DNA of 64,000 bases from Craterostigma plantagineum (GCA_027422505.1 JAPQWV010000001.1:1302001-1366000), one strand, 5' to 3'; positions 40,833-52,324 are shown, counted from the stretch's first letter. A program made the numbers and translations. The notes: generated from the sequence alone by a model not told the origin.

Positions 40833-42399
40833 TGGTATCAGAGCAACGTTTTTGAACTGCGCGTTCTCCTTCATCTTCAGCTACATTCAAAGCTTATTTT
40901 TCAGAACAACGTCAGAGGTAATTCCGCCCAATCCGTCCAATCCACCGAGCGCCAACAATTTGGGGATGAATGATCCTTATTTCTTGGGCACCAGTGACAA
41001 CTTCGGCCAATTTCTAGTCCATGAGCCACTGAATGGAGATAATTACGTCACCTGGAGCCGGGCAATGATGATTGCTTTGATCGGTAGGAACAAGGAGGGG
41101 TTCGTCAATGGGGATCTCGTTCCACCAGTGGACAATCCACAGAATCTCGAGGCCACCAAGAATGAACGAGCCATGTGGAAAAGGAACAACAATGTGGTAA
41201 TCTCTTGTATTATCAATTCAGTCACCAAGGATATATCTGCTAGCATCTTGTATAATTCAAGTGCTAGGGAGGTTTGGTTAGACCTTGAAGAGAGGTTTGG
41301 GCAGAGTAACAAGCCTAGGATTTTTCAGCTTAAAAGGGACCTCATTAATCTCACTCAGGGATCTTTGGTATAGCTGCATACTTCACTAAACTGAAGACCT
41401 TGTGGGATGAGTTGGCTAGCTATAAGCCAAGAATTAAGTGTAATTGCCCAGGCATCGCTGAGGTCAAGGCCTATCACGAGGAGGAGTATGTGTTGACGTT
41501 CCTTATGGGACTGAATGATACGTATGCCCAGACTAGAGGACAAATCCTGTTAATGGACCCCTTACCTAACATCAACAAGGTCTTTTCTCTACTGGTCCAA
41601 GAAGAGAGGCAAAGGTCCATGCTAGGTGGACATGCTAAGAGTGTTGAGGAGCATAATAATAGTATGGCAATGATGACTGCTAGGGGGATGCAGAACAAGC
41701 TAGGAAGACGTTTTATTCCCAGAAGAGGGATAGTATGAAGCCTATTTGTACCTACTGTAACAAGAAGGGTCACACCAAGGAAACTTGTTACCAGCTTCAT
41801 GGGTTCCCACCGGGATTCAAGCAAAACCTGAAGCACAAAGGAGCAAGAACCAATATGGTCACAGTGGATCAAGGCAAGAAATCAGGACAAGCAACAAATC
41901 AAGGTGGCTCGGACCCAGCGTGTGCAGCGGGCAGTATGGTTCAGGTGCAGATGACTCCACAGCAGCTGCAAAATCTGTAGATGCTCATTAACCAATCTGT
42001 GGCAACCATGCCTCAAGGAGGCACAGATTTGTCACAACATGGTGAGACAGGGACAGGTATCTGCCTATCATTTAAGGAACCTAAGTTTATGCGATCTAAT
42101 TTCTGGATATTTGATTCTGGAGCAACTAGGCATGTTTGCGGGAATCATGATCTATTATGTGACTTACATGAGGTAGATGCGTCTAGTGTGATCTTGCCTG
42201 ATAAGTCAGTCATTAAGGTTAATAGGGCTGGGACGGTCTTACTAAATGATCATATTACCTTGACTGAGGTCCTGCTAGTACCTGAATTTCACTTTAACCT
42301 AGTCTCTGTCAGTTCATTGGCCAAATCTAACAACTGCAGGTTTATTTTTAGTGCTGACCACTTTATGATATAGGATCATACTCTCCAGATGATTGGCAA
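40833..42399 (+). pseudogene. 5' fragment of Copia gag-protease, truncated by the duplication junction
   Basis: It starts with the primer-binding site TGGTATCAGAGC, then a gag reading frame from ATG 40966 with the UBN2-type gag region (VTWSRAMMIALIG). A 1-base loss in the T run near 41364 ends the frame soon after. A CCHC knuckle (CTYCNKKGHTKETC) and a protease DSGA motif follow in another frame, interrupted by stops. The fragment is cut at 42399, where JMJ13 intron sequence resumes. It cannot encode a working element. Confidence 0.9.
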
Positions 42400-42419
42400 G
42401 GGCTTTCTCAACTTGTCAG

Positions 42420-42767
42420 GATTCCAAGCGGCCGAAAACGAACTATCTTGATGTGTGCCTTGGGTTGTCTGCACCGTTATCTTCAGCTCCTCGATCAAAT
42501 TCAGCTAAATCGAGACAGTATATGGTAAATTCTTCAGGAAAAGATTTAGCCAGAGAAAATCCGAAGTTGAAGCACACATCCAACGAAGGAGCTCTTCATT
42601 CGAGTGCGTCTGAATCTCGACAACACTTGACTAGTTCTTCAGGACAAAACTTGTCCAGACAACAAAGAGGGTTTCCCATATTCATTAAGTTGAAAAGGAC
42701 ATCGAATGAAGAAGCGGTCAACAAACACAAGAACAAGTCTGGGAAGCTCTCGACAGAACCGCCCTGA
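42420..42767 (+). pseudogene. Duplicate of the last JMJ13 exon
   Basis: A full copy of exon 38733-39080, including the acceptor TCAACTTGTCAG and the stop codon. The 348 bp reading frame (DSKRPKTNYLDVCLGL to KLSTEPP) is unchanged. No other JMJ13 exon lies nearby, so alone it makes no protein. It could serve as an alternative terminal exon if a transcript reads through from the parent gene or from the upstream LTR. Confidence 0.88.
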
Positions 42768-43403
42768 AATTAAGAATCAAGTTCTGTTTACTGACCACAG
42801 TTTTCGTCAGACTCTAACATCTGAATTAGGAAAATGCTACTTGAAGACTGACTCAACCCTTACTTTGTCGTCGAAGAAGCAGAGATTAACTGATTCGAAG
42901 AGGCCAAGCTTCATCTAATTCTTTGTGCAGGTATCATCACAAGCATTTTATTCATTCTTGCACAGATTTTAAGTGTTTTTTTTTCGCCGCGGGCTATTCT
43001 TGGTCTTCGGCTTATGGTCATACTTAGTTTCTTGATAAGTTTTCTGCTGAAGATTTTAGGTCTTTAATTTCTAATTGATTGTTCAAACTATTGTTGGTTG
43101 ATGAAGCCTGTTGCTTCTTGTTGTAAGGATCCATCCATCCCATTTATATATTCTTTGTTGTATAGATATATCTTGTCTTGGCCCCTACCGAGTACATACA
43201 ATTCATACTATGATTTCTTGAAATGAGTACTAGATAGAGATTGTCACGTTTTATGTTGCTGATTTTGTTTAGTATGCCAATATAAATTTGAGTTTTAGTG
43301 CATATGCTACGAAGGCTTATCTTTGCCCAAAATAACTAGGGGCACGATACATGTAAGGAACGTAAGGGCTAAAGAACTGCAACTCTGAGAAAGTTTATTA
43401 CTA

Positions 43404-43819
43404 CCTCCGTCCCAAACGATTTTGGACATTTGGAGTTTTGCACGGATTTTAAGAAACTGAATATTTAAAAAATATAGTACAATCTAAAGGTAACAAAGTG
43501 TATATTTTGACACGTCTTTTGAGAATATTTAATACTCCATCTGTTTCATATACAAATTAAGAAAGAAAATAAAATTCTCATTATACTCTTAATTAATTAT
43601 ATGTCATATTTAAGATAGGGTAAAGATGGAAATAGTCAATATTTTTTATCTTGAAAACTGTAAAACGACATGTATTTTAAAACAAAAAAAATTCTACAAC
43701 GACGTTTAATCTGAAACAGAGGGAGTATATTTTGATTGTTTGTTTGCTAAATAAGGAAATGTACAAAAGGGAACGGGACGTCCGATATACTAAAATTTAT
43801 AAAATGGTTTGGGATGGAG
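43404..43819. mobile_element. Stowaway-type MITE with nested MITE (copy 2)
   Basis: The duplicate of the 39717-40130 element, carried by the tandem duplication. It differs by one or two bases in A/T runs and one substitution. The inner element is at 43535-43725. Confidence 0.8.
43535..43725. mobile_element. Nested Stowaway-like MITE (copy 2)
   Basis: The duplicate of 39847-40036, with the same CTCCATCTGTTTCA and TGAAACAGAGGGAG ends and TA flanks. It has one extra T in a T run. Confidence 0.85.
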
Positions 43820-43921
43820 TACTTATTAGTGTAAAGATAGTGGATGACCACTTTTAATCTTTGCCATGATTTTGCTTATCTTGGTGTGCTACATTATACG
43901 CGAATAAATATATTTATATAT

Positions 43922-44521
43922 TGTTGAAACCCAATCATGATAATACGTGATAATGTTTGTTTTTTTGGTCTGATTCAGCTTGCTCAGCTCATTCCTCTGT
44001 TCTGTTCGGCTTCGTGGGTTGCTGTCGAGCGTCACGGTCTCGCGCAGACTTCTTCACGGCCGTGATGCTCAGTTGAGATGCGTGGGTCTGATTCTGCCGG
44101 ATGTCACGGCTTCGTGGAAGATATCTCACGGCCGTGACTATGGGCTGAGTTGCTTGGGCGAGTCTCTGTCGCGTGTCACGGTTTTGGGCATGCCCCCTCA
44201 CGCCCGTGACGATGAGCAGAGATGCATAGGCGAGTTTCTGTCGCGCGTCACGGCTTCGTGCAAGCTGCTTCACGGCCGTGACGCTTTGTTGAGCTGTTTA
44301 AATAACTGTTTTGACTGCGTTTGTATTATCTTCTTCTTCAAGTTTTTTCTGTAGTTTCAGTGTGTGCGTACGAGTCTTTTGTGCGATTTTAGCTGTAATT
44401 CAGATCTGGAATAATAGAATTGATTTACCCGTGGATGTAGGATATTGAAATCCGAACCACGTTACATCTTTGTCAAACAAGAATCACACACAATCACCAA
44501 CATCTCGTTTGCAATTTGATA
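43922..44521 (+). repeat. Copia 5' LTR
   Basis: 600 bp, appearing identical to the copy at 40233. Against the 3' LTR it shows about eight substitutions and carries 15 bases (GGTCTGATTCTGCCG region) missing there. The four 72-bp repeats run from 44031. Confidence 0.95.
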
Positions 44522-44533
44522 TGGTATCAGAGC
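44522..44533 (+). other. Copia primer-binding site
   Basis: TGGTATCAGAGC, directly after the LTR, matches the 3' end of initiator tRNA-Met in complement, the usual Copia primer. The same site is at 40833-40844 in the duplicated fragment. Confidence 0.92.
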
Positions 44534-44654
44534 AACGTTTTTGAACTGCGCGTTCTCCTTCATCTTCAGCTACATTCAAAGCTTATTTTTCAGAACAACG
44601 TCAGAGGTAATTCCGCCCAATCCGTCCAATCCACCGAGCGCCAACAATTTGGGG

Positions 44655-47600
44655 ATGAATGATCCTTATTTCTTGGGCACCAGTGACAACTTCGGCCAAT
44701 TTCTAGTCCATGAGCCACTGAATGGAGATAATTACGTCACCTGGAGCCGGGCAATGATGATTGCTTTGATCGGTAGGAACAAGGAGGGGTTCGTCAATGG
44801 GGATCTCGTTCCACCAGTGGACAATCCACAGAATCTCGAGGCCACCAAGAATGAACGAGCCATGTGGAAAAGGAACAACAATGTGGTAATCTCTTGTATT
44901 ATCAATTCAGTCACCAAGGATATATCTGCTAGCATCTTGTATAATTCAAGTGCTAGGGAGGTTTGGTTAGACCTTGAAGAGAGGTTTGGGCAGAGTAACA
45001 AGCCTAGGATTTTTCAGCTTAAAAGGGACCTCATTAATCTCACTCAGGGATCTTTTGGTATAGCTGCATACTTCACTAAACTGAAGACCTTGTGGGATGA
45101 GTTGGCTAGCTATAAGCCAAGAATTAAGTGTAATTGCCCAGGCATCGCTGAGGTCAAGGCCTATCACGAGGAGGAGTATGTGTTGACGTTCCTTATGGGA
45201 CTGAATGATACGTATGCCCAGACTAGAGGACAAATCCTGTTAATGGACCCCTTACCTAACATCAACAAGGTCTTTTCTCTACTGGTCCAAGAAGAGAGGC
45301 AAAGGTCCATGCTAGGTGGACATGCTAAGAGTGTTGAGGAGCATAATAATAGTATGGCAATGATGACTGCTAGGGGGATGCAGAACAAGCTAGGAAGACG
45401 TTTTATTCCCAGAAGAGGGATAGTATGAAGCCTATTTGTACCTACTGTAACAAGAAGGGTCACACCAAGGAAACTTGTTACCAGCTTCATGGGTTCCCAC
45501 CGGGATTCAAGCAAAACCTGAAGCACAAAGGAGCAAGAACCAATATGGTCACAGTTGATCAAGGCAAGAAATCAGGACAAGCAACAAATCAAGGTGGCTC
45601 GGACCCAGCGTGTGCAGCGGGCAGTATGGTTCAGGTGCAGATGACTCCACAGCAGCTGCAAAATCTGTAGATGCTCATTAACCAATCTGTGGCAACCATG
45701 CCTCAAGGAGGCACAGATTTGTCACAACATGGTGAGACAGGGACAGGTATCTGCCTATCATTTAAGGAACCTAAGTTTATGCGATCTAATTTCTGGATAT
45801 TTGATTCTGGAGCAACTAGGCATGTTTGCGGGAATCATGATCTATTATGTGACTTACATGAGGTAGATGCGTCTAGTGTGATCTTGCCTGATAAGTTAGT
45901 CATTAAGGTTAATAGGGCTGGGACGGTCTTACTAAATGATCATATTACCTTGACTGAGGTCCTGCTAGTACCTGAATTTCACTTTAACCTAGTCTCTGTC
46001 AGTTCATTGGCCAAATCTAACAACTGCAGGTTTATTTTTAGTGCTGACCACTTTATGATATAGGATCATACTCTCCAGATGATTGGCAAGGGTAATGAAG
46101 TGGGAGGCCTTTACTTGCTTGAGACAGATTTGGATTGTAGAACAGTTTATGAGAATGATGTTACTTACTTAAATAAAGTGTCTTTGGGTCTATGGCATAG
46201 TAGGTTAGGTCATCCCTCAACTAGAGTGTTAGATGTACTGAAACCTGCTTTAAGACATAATCTTGGTGCTACACATGATTTCTGTAAAGTGTGCCCCGTT
46301 GCAAAACAGAAAAGAACACCCTTTCCTCATAGTGGAAAATTAGCATGCTCAGCTTTTGATCTAATACATTATGATGTTTGGGGGCCGTTTCATGTGCCCT
46401 CACATAAAGGACACCAACATTTTGTTACGATTGTTGATGATCATACTCGTTTTACTTGGGTTTTTATGATTAAGTACAAATCTGAGGTTCAGTCTGTGCT
46501 CACCTACTTTTTGGCCCTAGTCGAGACCCAATTTAAGTGTAGAGTTAAGACGATTCGGTCTGATAATGCAAAGGAGTTCAATTTGGTTGAACTATTTAGG
46601 AAAAATGGGATCATACACCATTTGTCTTGTGTGCAAACACCACAACAGAATTCTATTGTGGAAAGAAAGCATCAACATTTGTTGAATGTAGCTAGATCCC
46701 TCTTGTTTGAGTCATGCATACCAATTGAGTATTGGTCTGAATGTGTACTCACAGCTGCCTACCTGATAAATAGAACACCTTCAAGGTTGCTGAAAAGTAG
46801 AAGCCCATACCAACTACTCTATCATAAACCAGTTGACTATGGTGTCCTTAGAGTTTTTGGTTCACTCTGCTTCTGCGCTTCACTCGCAGCAGGGCGAAGA
46901 AAATTTGATCAAAGGGGTAGAGAATGTGTGTTTTTGGGATATCCTCATGGAATGAAGGGTTATCGAGTTCTTGATTTAGAGACCAAGGAGGTGTTTGTGT
47001 CTAGAGATGTCCAGTTTAAGGAAGATGAGTTTCCCTTTAAGAGACATGATTCCAATAGTGTATCAGATAACCCCTTTTCTAGACATGTTTTGCCTAGGCC
47101 ATGTACTGAGGAATCAATGCTTGATCAAGGCGAGAATTATGTCACTGAGACAGGAAGCGGCACTGAGAGCGTACCTCCTGCACATGAGGCAGCGGACACG
47201 GCTGAGCCTATACCTTTGGCAAGTCCTACTGCGAATGATGAGTTGAATCCAGAAGGCACATTGGATAATCAACACACTGAGGGAAGATCTAGAAGGCCAC
47301 TAAAGAGACCAGCTTATTTAAGAGACTACCACTGTAACCGACTCCTTGAAAAGAATGTTTTGTACCCCATTTCCAAGGTTGTCTCTATGAGAATCTTTCA
47401 GACCAATACCAGAGTTATGTTTGCAAAATTTCCTTGACCCATGAGCCTAGAAACTTTGCTCAAGCCTCTGGATCCAAGCAATGGGTGGAAGCTATGAAAG
47501 AGGAATTTAGGGCCTTAGAGACCAATGACACGTCGATTGTCATGCCTTTACCTAAGGGGAAGAAGGCTATAGGTTGTAGATGGGTATACAAGGTAAAATT

Positions 47601-49028
47601 AAATTCCCGTGGCGAGGTCGAAAAATACAAGGCACGTTTGGTTGCCAAGGGTTACGATCAAAGGGAAGGGGTAGATTACATTGAGACCTTCGCCCCTGTA
47701 GCTAAGCCCAATACCATTAAGGTCCTTTTGTCTTTAGCTGCCAAGCTTAATTGGCATTTAGAGCACCTAGATGTTAACAATGCCTTTTTGAATGGTGATT
47801 TGAGTGAGGAGGTGTATATGGACCTACTACAAGGGTTTTACGGAAACTATCAGGTTCCTAGTTCGAGCAGAATGGTGTGTAAGTTGCATAAATCCCTTTA
47901 TGGCTTGAAGCAAGCCTCTAGGCAATGGAATAAGAAGTTTTTGATTCCATTAAAAGCTTGGGATTCGTTCAAGCACAATCTGATCATACGCTCTTTGTTA
48001 GAGGGGCTGGTAACAACTTGGTAGTTTTGCTAGTTTATGTAGAAGACATAATACTTGGAGGTCCCTCTATGCAGGAAATAGAAGTGGTTAAGGACTTCCT
48101 AAGGAGCAGCTTCAAAATAAAAGACTTAGGGGAGCTAAAATATTTCCTTGGTATTGAAGTTGCTCGAAGTGGGAAAGGTATTTACATCTCCCAAAGGCAA
48201 TATGTGCTACAATTACTAAATGATGCAGGTTACTTGGAAGCCAAGGGCCTCACTACACCCATGAATCCAGGACAACAGCTGACCATGAGTGAAGGTGAGT
48301 TGTTAAGCGATCCTTTTAGGTATAGAAGATTGGTGGGTAGGTTGTTATACCTTACTTTTTCGAGGCCTGATATTACCTATGCTGTTCATAAGTTGAGTCA
48401 GTTTATTTCTGCACCGCGGAGTTCTCACATGATGGTTGTACACCATCTTCTTCGATACCTAAAGTCAGCACCTGGCCAAGGGCTTCTTTTCAGCTCCACA
48501 GGTAACCTAGACGTAAAAGGATTCTCTGATGCAGATTGGGCCGCATGTAGGGATACTAGGAAATCAGTTACGAGTTATTGCACCCTCTTAGGTGACTCAC
48601 TTATTACATGGAAGGCCAAAAGGCAAGCCACCGTGTCACGATCCTCCACGGAGGCTGAGTATAGGGCCTTAGGATCTCTTGTTGCTGAAATGCTTTGGCT
48701 TAGAAGTCTCTTGAGTGAACTTAGCATTAGTTTAGATCATGTTCCTGTCATTTTCTGTGATAATTTGTCTACCCTTAAGCTAGCCACTAACCCTAAGTTC
48801 CATGAGAGGTCAAAGCATATAGAAATAGATTGCCACTTCATTAGAGATCACATAGCGAAAGGTGACATTAGGTTGCTACATGTTAAGTCAGAGGACCAAT
48901 TAGCAGATGTTTTTACTAAACCCCTCACGGGACCCGTGTTGCAACAATTGTTGGTCAAGATGTCCGTTATGAACCTATATCATCCATCTTGCGGAGGGAT
49001 GTTGAAACCCAATCATGATAATACGTGA
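44655..49028 (+). pseudogene. Copia gag-pol polyprotein remnant
   Basis: Recognisable parts in order: gag (44655-45428), CCHC knuckle (about 45431-45490), protease DSGA (about 45810), pre-integrase zinc region with WHSRLGH (about 46190), integrase core with DDHTRF and later ERKHQH (46340-46700), RVT_2 reverse transcriptase (47460-48300) and RNase H with SDADWA, ending ADVFTKPL (to about 48930). Lesions: a frame change at 45425 where gag stop and next ATG overlap as ATGA, in-frame TAG at 45668 and 46061, and frame changes near 47437 and 47950. The reverse-transcriptase YVDD box reads YVED. Except for the TAGs and frame breaks the text is well preserved, so decay is fairly recent. No restored product is given. 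Confidence 0.92.
48991..48999 (+). other. Copia polypurine tract
   Basis: GCGGAGGGA lies immediately before the 3' LTR, the place where plus-strand synthesis is primed. It defines the LTR start at 49000. Confidence 0.85.
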
Positions 49029-49584
49029 TAATGTTTGTTTTTTTGGTCTGATTCAGCTTGCTCAGCTCATTCCTCTGTTCTGTTCAGCTTCGTGGGTTGC
49101 TGTCGAGCGTCACGGTCTCGCGCAGACTTCTTCACGGCCGTGATGCTCAGTTGAGATGCGTGGATGTCACGGCTTCGTGGAAGATATCTCACGGCCGTGA
49201 CTATGGGCTGAGTTGCTTGGGCGAGTCTCTGTCGCGTGTCACGGTTTCGGGCATGCCCCCTCACGCCCGTGACGATGAGCAAAGATGCATAGGCGAGTTT
49301 CTGTCGCGCGTCACGGCTTCGTGCAAGCTGCTTCACGGCCGTGACGCTTTGTTGAGCTGTTTAAATAACTGTTTTGACTGCGTTTGTATTATCTTCTTCT
49401 TCAAGTTTTTTCTGTAGTTTCAGTGTGTGCGTACGAGTCTTGTGTGCGATTTTAGCTGTAATTCAGATCTGGAATAATAGAATTGATTTACCCGTGGATG
49501 TAGGATATTGAAATCCGAATCACGTCACATCTTTGTCAAACAAGAATCACACACAATCACCAAGATGTCGTTTGCAATTTGATA
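49000..49584 (+). repeat. Copia 3' LTR
   Basis: 585 bp. It differs from the 5' LTR by a 15-base deletion in the first 72-bp unit and about eight substitutions, for example TTCGGC to TTCAGC and CCAACATCTCG to CCAAGATGTCG. This divergence dates the insertion before the tandem duplication. Confidence 0.95.
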
Positions 49585-49589
49585 TATAT

Positions 49590-50089
49590 TTTTCTGTTAG
49601 ATTGATTATGGTTTGTTGGGAAGTTAGGTTTTTGCATATGCAAGTAAATGCCATTCAATCTCATTTTAGTAAATGCCGTCACGCTCATGCATGTCTTGCG
49701 GTTTCATTATTATATGTTATTGTGTTTTCTTTAATTTTTCATTAACGCTTCGTAATTTATTCGAATTTGATTCCTAACATCGAGACGATTATATATCCCA
49801 TTATTGCAGTCTCAAGTCAACTCTCAAATAATACAACCTTCCATTCCATTTGACCATTTCAGAATAGTCGTATATAAACTATATAAAGACCAAAAACAAA
49901 CATACGAAACGGTCAAATGCTACTATATACATCACGTCTAATTCAAAGACTGAGTTTTTGCTAACACTTTGCCAATACTTCATCACCCCCTCGAAAATTG
50001 GATCATTTAATTGTCTTCAATCTCAAGAAAAAAAATCAATCAAATCCCACGAAAGCCCATCAATTTTCATTTATTTTTTCCTACACAAA
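49590..50089. other. Intergenic DNA upstream of the CML gene
   Basis: This is the original flank to the right of the Copia insertion. AACTATATAAAGACC near 49876 contains a good TATA box (TATATAAA) for the CML gene about 215 bases downstream. Nothing else is seen. Confidence 0.55.
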
Positions 50090-50590
50090 ATGGGTGAAAA
50101 GGAACCGGCGACAGTGAAATTAGGCGACGAGCAAATCTCCGAACTGCGCGAAATCTTCCGTTCGTTCGATCGGAACAACGACGGCAGCTTAACCCAGCTA
50201 GAGCTAGGCTCACTCCTCCGATCGCTCGGCCTAAAACCTAGCTCCGATCAGCTCGACGCTCTGATTCAGAAGGTAGACACCAACAGCAACGGCCTGGTGG
50301 AGTTCTCCGAGTTCGTGGCACTCGTCGCGCCGGAGCTGCTGTCGCCGGAGAAATCTCCCTACACCGAGGATCAGCTGAAGCATCTGTTCAACGTGTTCGA
50401 CAGAGACGGCAACGGCTTCATTACCGCCGCCGAGCTGGCGCATTCCATGGCCAAGTTAGGTCATGCGTTGACCGCCGAGGAGTTGACCGGGATGATCAAG
50501 GAGGCCGATACCGACGGCGATGGAAGGATCAGTTTTCCCGAGTTTTCGAGGGCGATTACTTCTGCTGCGTTTGATAATTCTTGGGCTTGA
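50090..50590 (+). CDS. CML18: Calmodulin-like protein with four EF-hands (CML16/18 type)
   Basis: A single-exon Ca2+ sensor of 166 residues. All four 12-residue EF-hand loops are complete: 27-38 (DRNNDGSLTQLE), 63-74 (DTNSNGLVEFSE), 104-115 (DRDGNGFITAAE) and 140-151 (DTDGDGRISFPE), each with Asp at position 1 and Glu at 12, so four Ca2+ sites are expected. The stretch ELAHSMAKLGHALTAEELTG and the end AITSAAFDNSWA are characteristic of the CML16/18 group. The open frame extends upstream to 49958, but the ATG at 50090 (MGEKEPATVKLGDEQ) matches the family start, so I chose it. It lies tail to tail with the gene at 50898. Confidence 0.95.
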   Translation: MGEKEPATVKLGDEQISELREIFRSFDRNNDGSLTQLELGSLLRSLGLKPSSDQLDALIQKVDTNSNGLVEFSEFVALVAPELLSPEKSPYTEDQLKHLFNVFDRDGNGFITAAELAHSMAKLGHALTAEELTGMIKEADTDGDGRISFPEFSRAITSAAFDNSWA

Positions 50591-50897
50591 TTGACTTAGG
50601 TTTGGTTTTTCCTCCCAGGTATCGATTTATATCGTATTTTTTCGATGTATTTGTAATTTGTAAACGCAGTTCATCAGTCTCTAATTCAAGGAGATGAATC
50701 ATTAGTTCAAAAAGGAATCTCTTTTCAGTTGTTCGAATTTGTCCAGGTAATGATATCAAAGCTAAAATCCTCCATCCTAACAGTTTTGAGACTAAGATTG
50801 TGTTTCTTCAACTGCTTGAGATTCATTCCTTTACATTTATCGACCTATATCTAATCTATCCAAACTCTCTTAACTGCTGATACACAGAAGGCCCATG
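50591..50897. other. Convergent 3' region of CML and TPR-like genes
   Basis: About 300 bases shared by the two 3' UTRs. No coding sequence is supported. Confidence 0.55.
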
Positions 50898-51692
50898 TCA
50901 GAAAACTTCCACCATTACTGAGCTATCACCAGCTCTTTCATCATCGTCATCCTCTGATTCCCACAAGAAGTTAGCATATGATCCCAGAACCATGCTGAAC
51001 AATTTGCAAAAGAAAGTGTTATTACTACTGATAGCAGTTCAAGAAATGATGATTCTTGGCTTCTTAAGTATTATTATTATTATGACTGCGTACCAATCGT
51101 TGGGAGAAGCTTGTATGGCTTGTTGAAAGTAAGAGTCTGCTCTGTCTTGATCTCTCCGTGTCTCCCAAATAAGCTTCCCATAAAGCGAAAGAACTTCGCC
51201 GTCACCCTCGGCGGAGCTCGCAAGAATCGCTCTCCCGCAAAATTCCTCTGCTCTTACGTAATCTCTCTCCACCTCGTGCAAGAACTTGGCGTAGTTCCCC
51301 AACAGCAGCGGATTCGCCGGATCCATCGCTATCATCTCCTTGTAATAATGATCCAAGAAAAACCCATGATCGTCGCTGCCATTTCTGCCGTAATTATTTC
51401 CGCCGTTGTTAAAACCGCCGCTGTCGTCGTTCTTGTTCGTTCCTTCGCCTACCGCCGCCGCCGCTTCCTCAGCTCTCTCTTGCGGTATCCTCGCCGCGGA
51501 ATAGGACCCACATCGTGCGAGGCCGACGGTCATGTCCGATTCCGACATGGATCTCCGAGAAGTTCGGCAAGAAAAACTCGCCGGCGCTCTTTGTGGGCGC
51601 ACGGAGGAAGGCCTCGGTATAGGGGGTTTTCGCGGGCTTTGGATGGGATTAAACGTGCCCGAATTTGTGCGAAGAAGTTGAAGAGATTTCAT
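50898..51692 (-). CDS. Small TPR-like superfamily protein, function unknown
   Basis: Two exons (51692-51094 and 50994-50898) join in phase to 231 residues. The N-terminal ~110 residues are Pro/Ser/Arg- and Gly/Asn-rich and look disordered. The second half contains TPR-type helices: YYKEMIAMDPANPLLLGNYA, then YVRAEEFCGRAILA, then DRADSYFQQAIQASPNDC, with the final MVLGSYANFLWESEDDDDE supplied by the short second exon. Plants have several such proteins, annotated only as TPR-like superfamily and often stress-induced; their biochemical role is not known to me. The first ATG of the frame gives a protein of family size. The minus-strand second exon was found by phase and by similarity to the usual LGSYANFLW motif. 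Confidence 0.85.
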
Positions 51693-52324
51693 CGTTTTCC
51701 TTTTCTTTTACTATTTGTTATTGATGATTAACTGAAGTGGATTCTTGAACTAAGAGACTGTGGAAATGTTCAGACTTCAGAGCTTCTATATAAAGAAGGT
51801 GCGTTTGGGCTTGGGGAAGGAAGGTTGACTCGAGTGGGTGACACGTGTCCATCGCACGTGACAGAGAGCCGTGAACAAATTGGACAGCTCACGGAGATTT
51901 TATGAGGTTTTGAAGCGCGTTTAGACAAAATGTCCGGCGTAGGACACACATTAATAATAATACATAACTTCGTGGAAATTATGATATTATTTTTTGATAA
52001 TACATGAAATTGTGTATATTTTTCTTTAAATATATAAGGGCATGCAATTTTATTTGCCAAACTAAATGTGCTGAACCATGAAGTAATAAAAACAAATGTT
52101 TTGGTATTTTAGGATTTGATGCATGCACCATAGTACAAGGAGCCGTTAATTTTGGGATGTGCGGAAAAAGACGGAATACCATGGGCCAAAACGAAAGATC
52201 AAATTCATTAAATCTAGACTATAATACATAATATAACAACCCCATATGGATTTCACGTGGAGATGCACAAAGTAAATAGACTGCCGTTTTTGGCGCAATC
52301 GACGATATATATAATATTATACGA
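51693..52324. other. Upstream region of the TPR-like gene
   Basis: It contains the promoter on the minus strand. TATATAAAGAAGG near 51788 is on the plus strand; its minus-strand reading TTTATATA is a possible TATA box about 100 bases upstream of the start. ACACGTGTCC near 51840 and GCACGTGAC near 51855 contain ACGTG cores of the ABRE/G-box kind. Confidence 0.5.

Larger units (their letters stand above)
42400..46089 (+). repeat. Tandem duplication, copy 2 (3690 bp)
   Basis: It begins with JMJ13 intron sequence at the GGG junction and repeats the last exon, the 3' flank, nested MITEs, the Copia LTR, gag and protease. It then continues into the rest of the Copia element, so copy 2 carries the original right-hand context and copy 1 the original left-hand context. 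Confidence 0.95.
43922..49584 (+). mobile_element. Ty1/Copia LTR retrotransposon, decayed but structurally complete
   Basis: A 5663 bp element with 5' LTR 43922-44521, primer-binding site 44522-44533, gag-pol remnants, polypurine tract 48991-48999 and 3' LTR 49000-49584. A 5 bp target-site duplication TATAT lies at 43917-43921 and 49585-49589. Domain order gag, protease, integrase, reverse transcriptase, RNase H is that of Copia. Stops and frame changes make it non-autonomous. The LTR ends are TG...TA, not the usual TG...CA. Confidence 0.95.

Noticed and set aside
40966..42380. The Copia fragment as a separate element insertion
   Set aside because: It shares the same left flank, MITEs and JMJ13 exon with copy 2 and has no own 3' LTR, so it is part of a tandem duplication.
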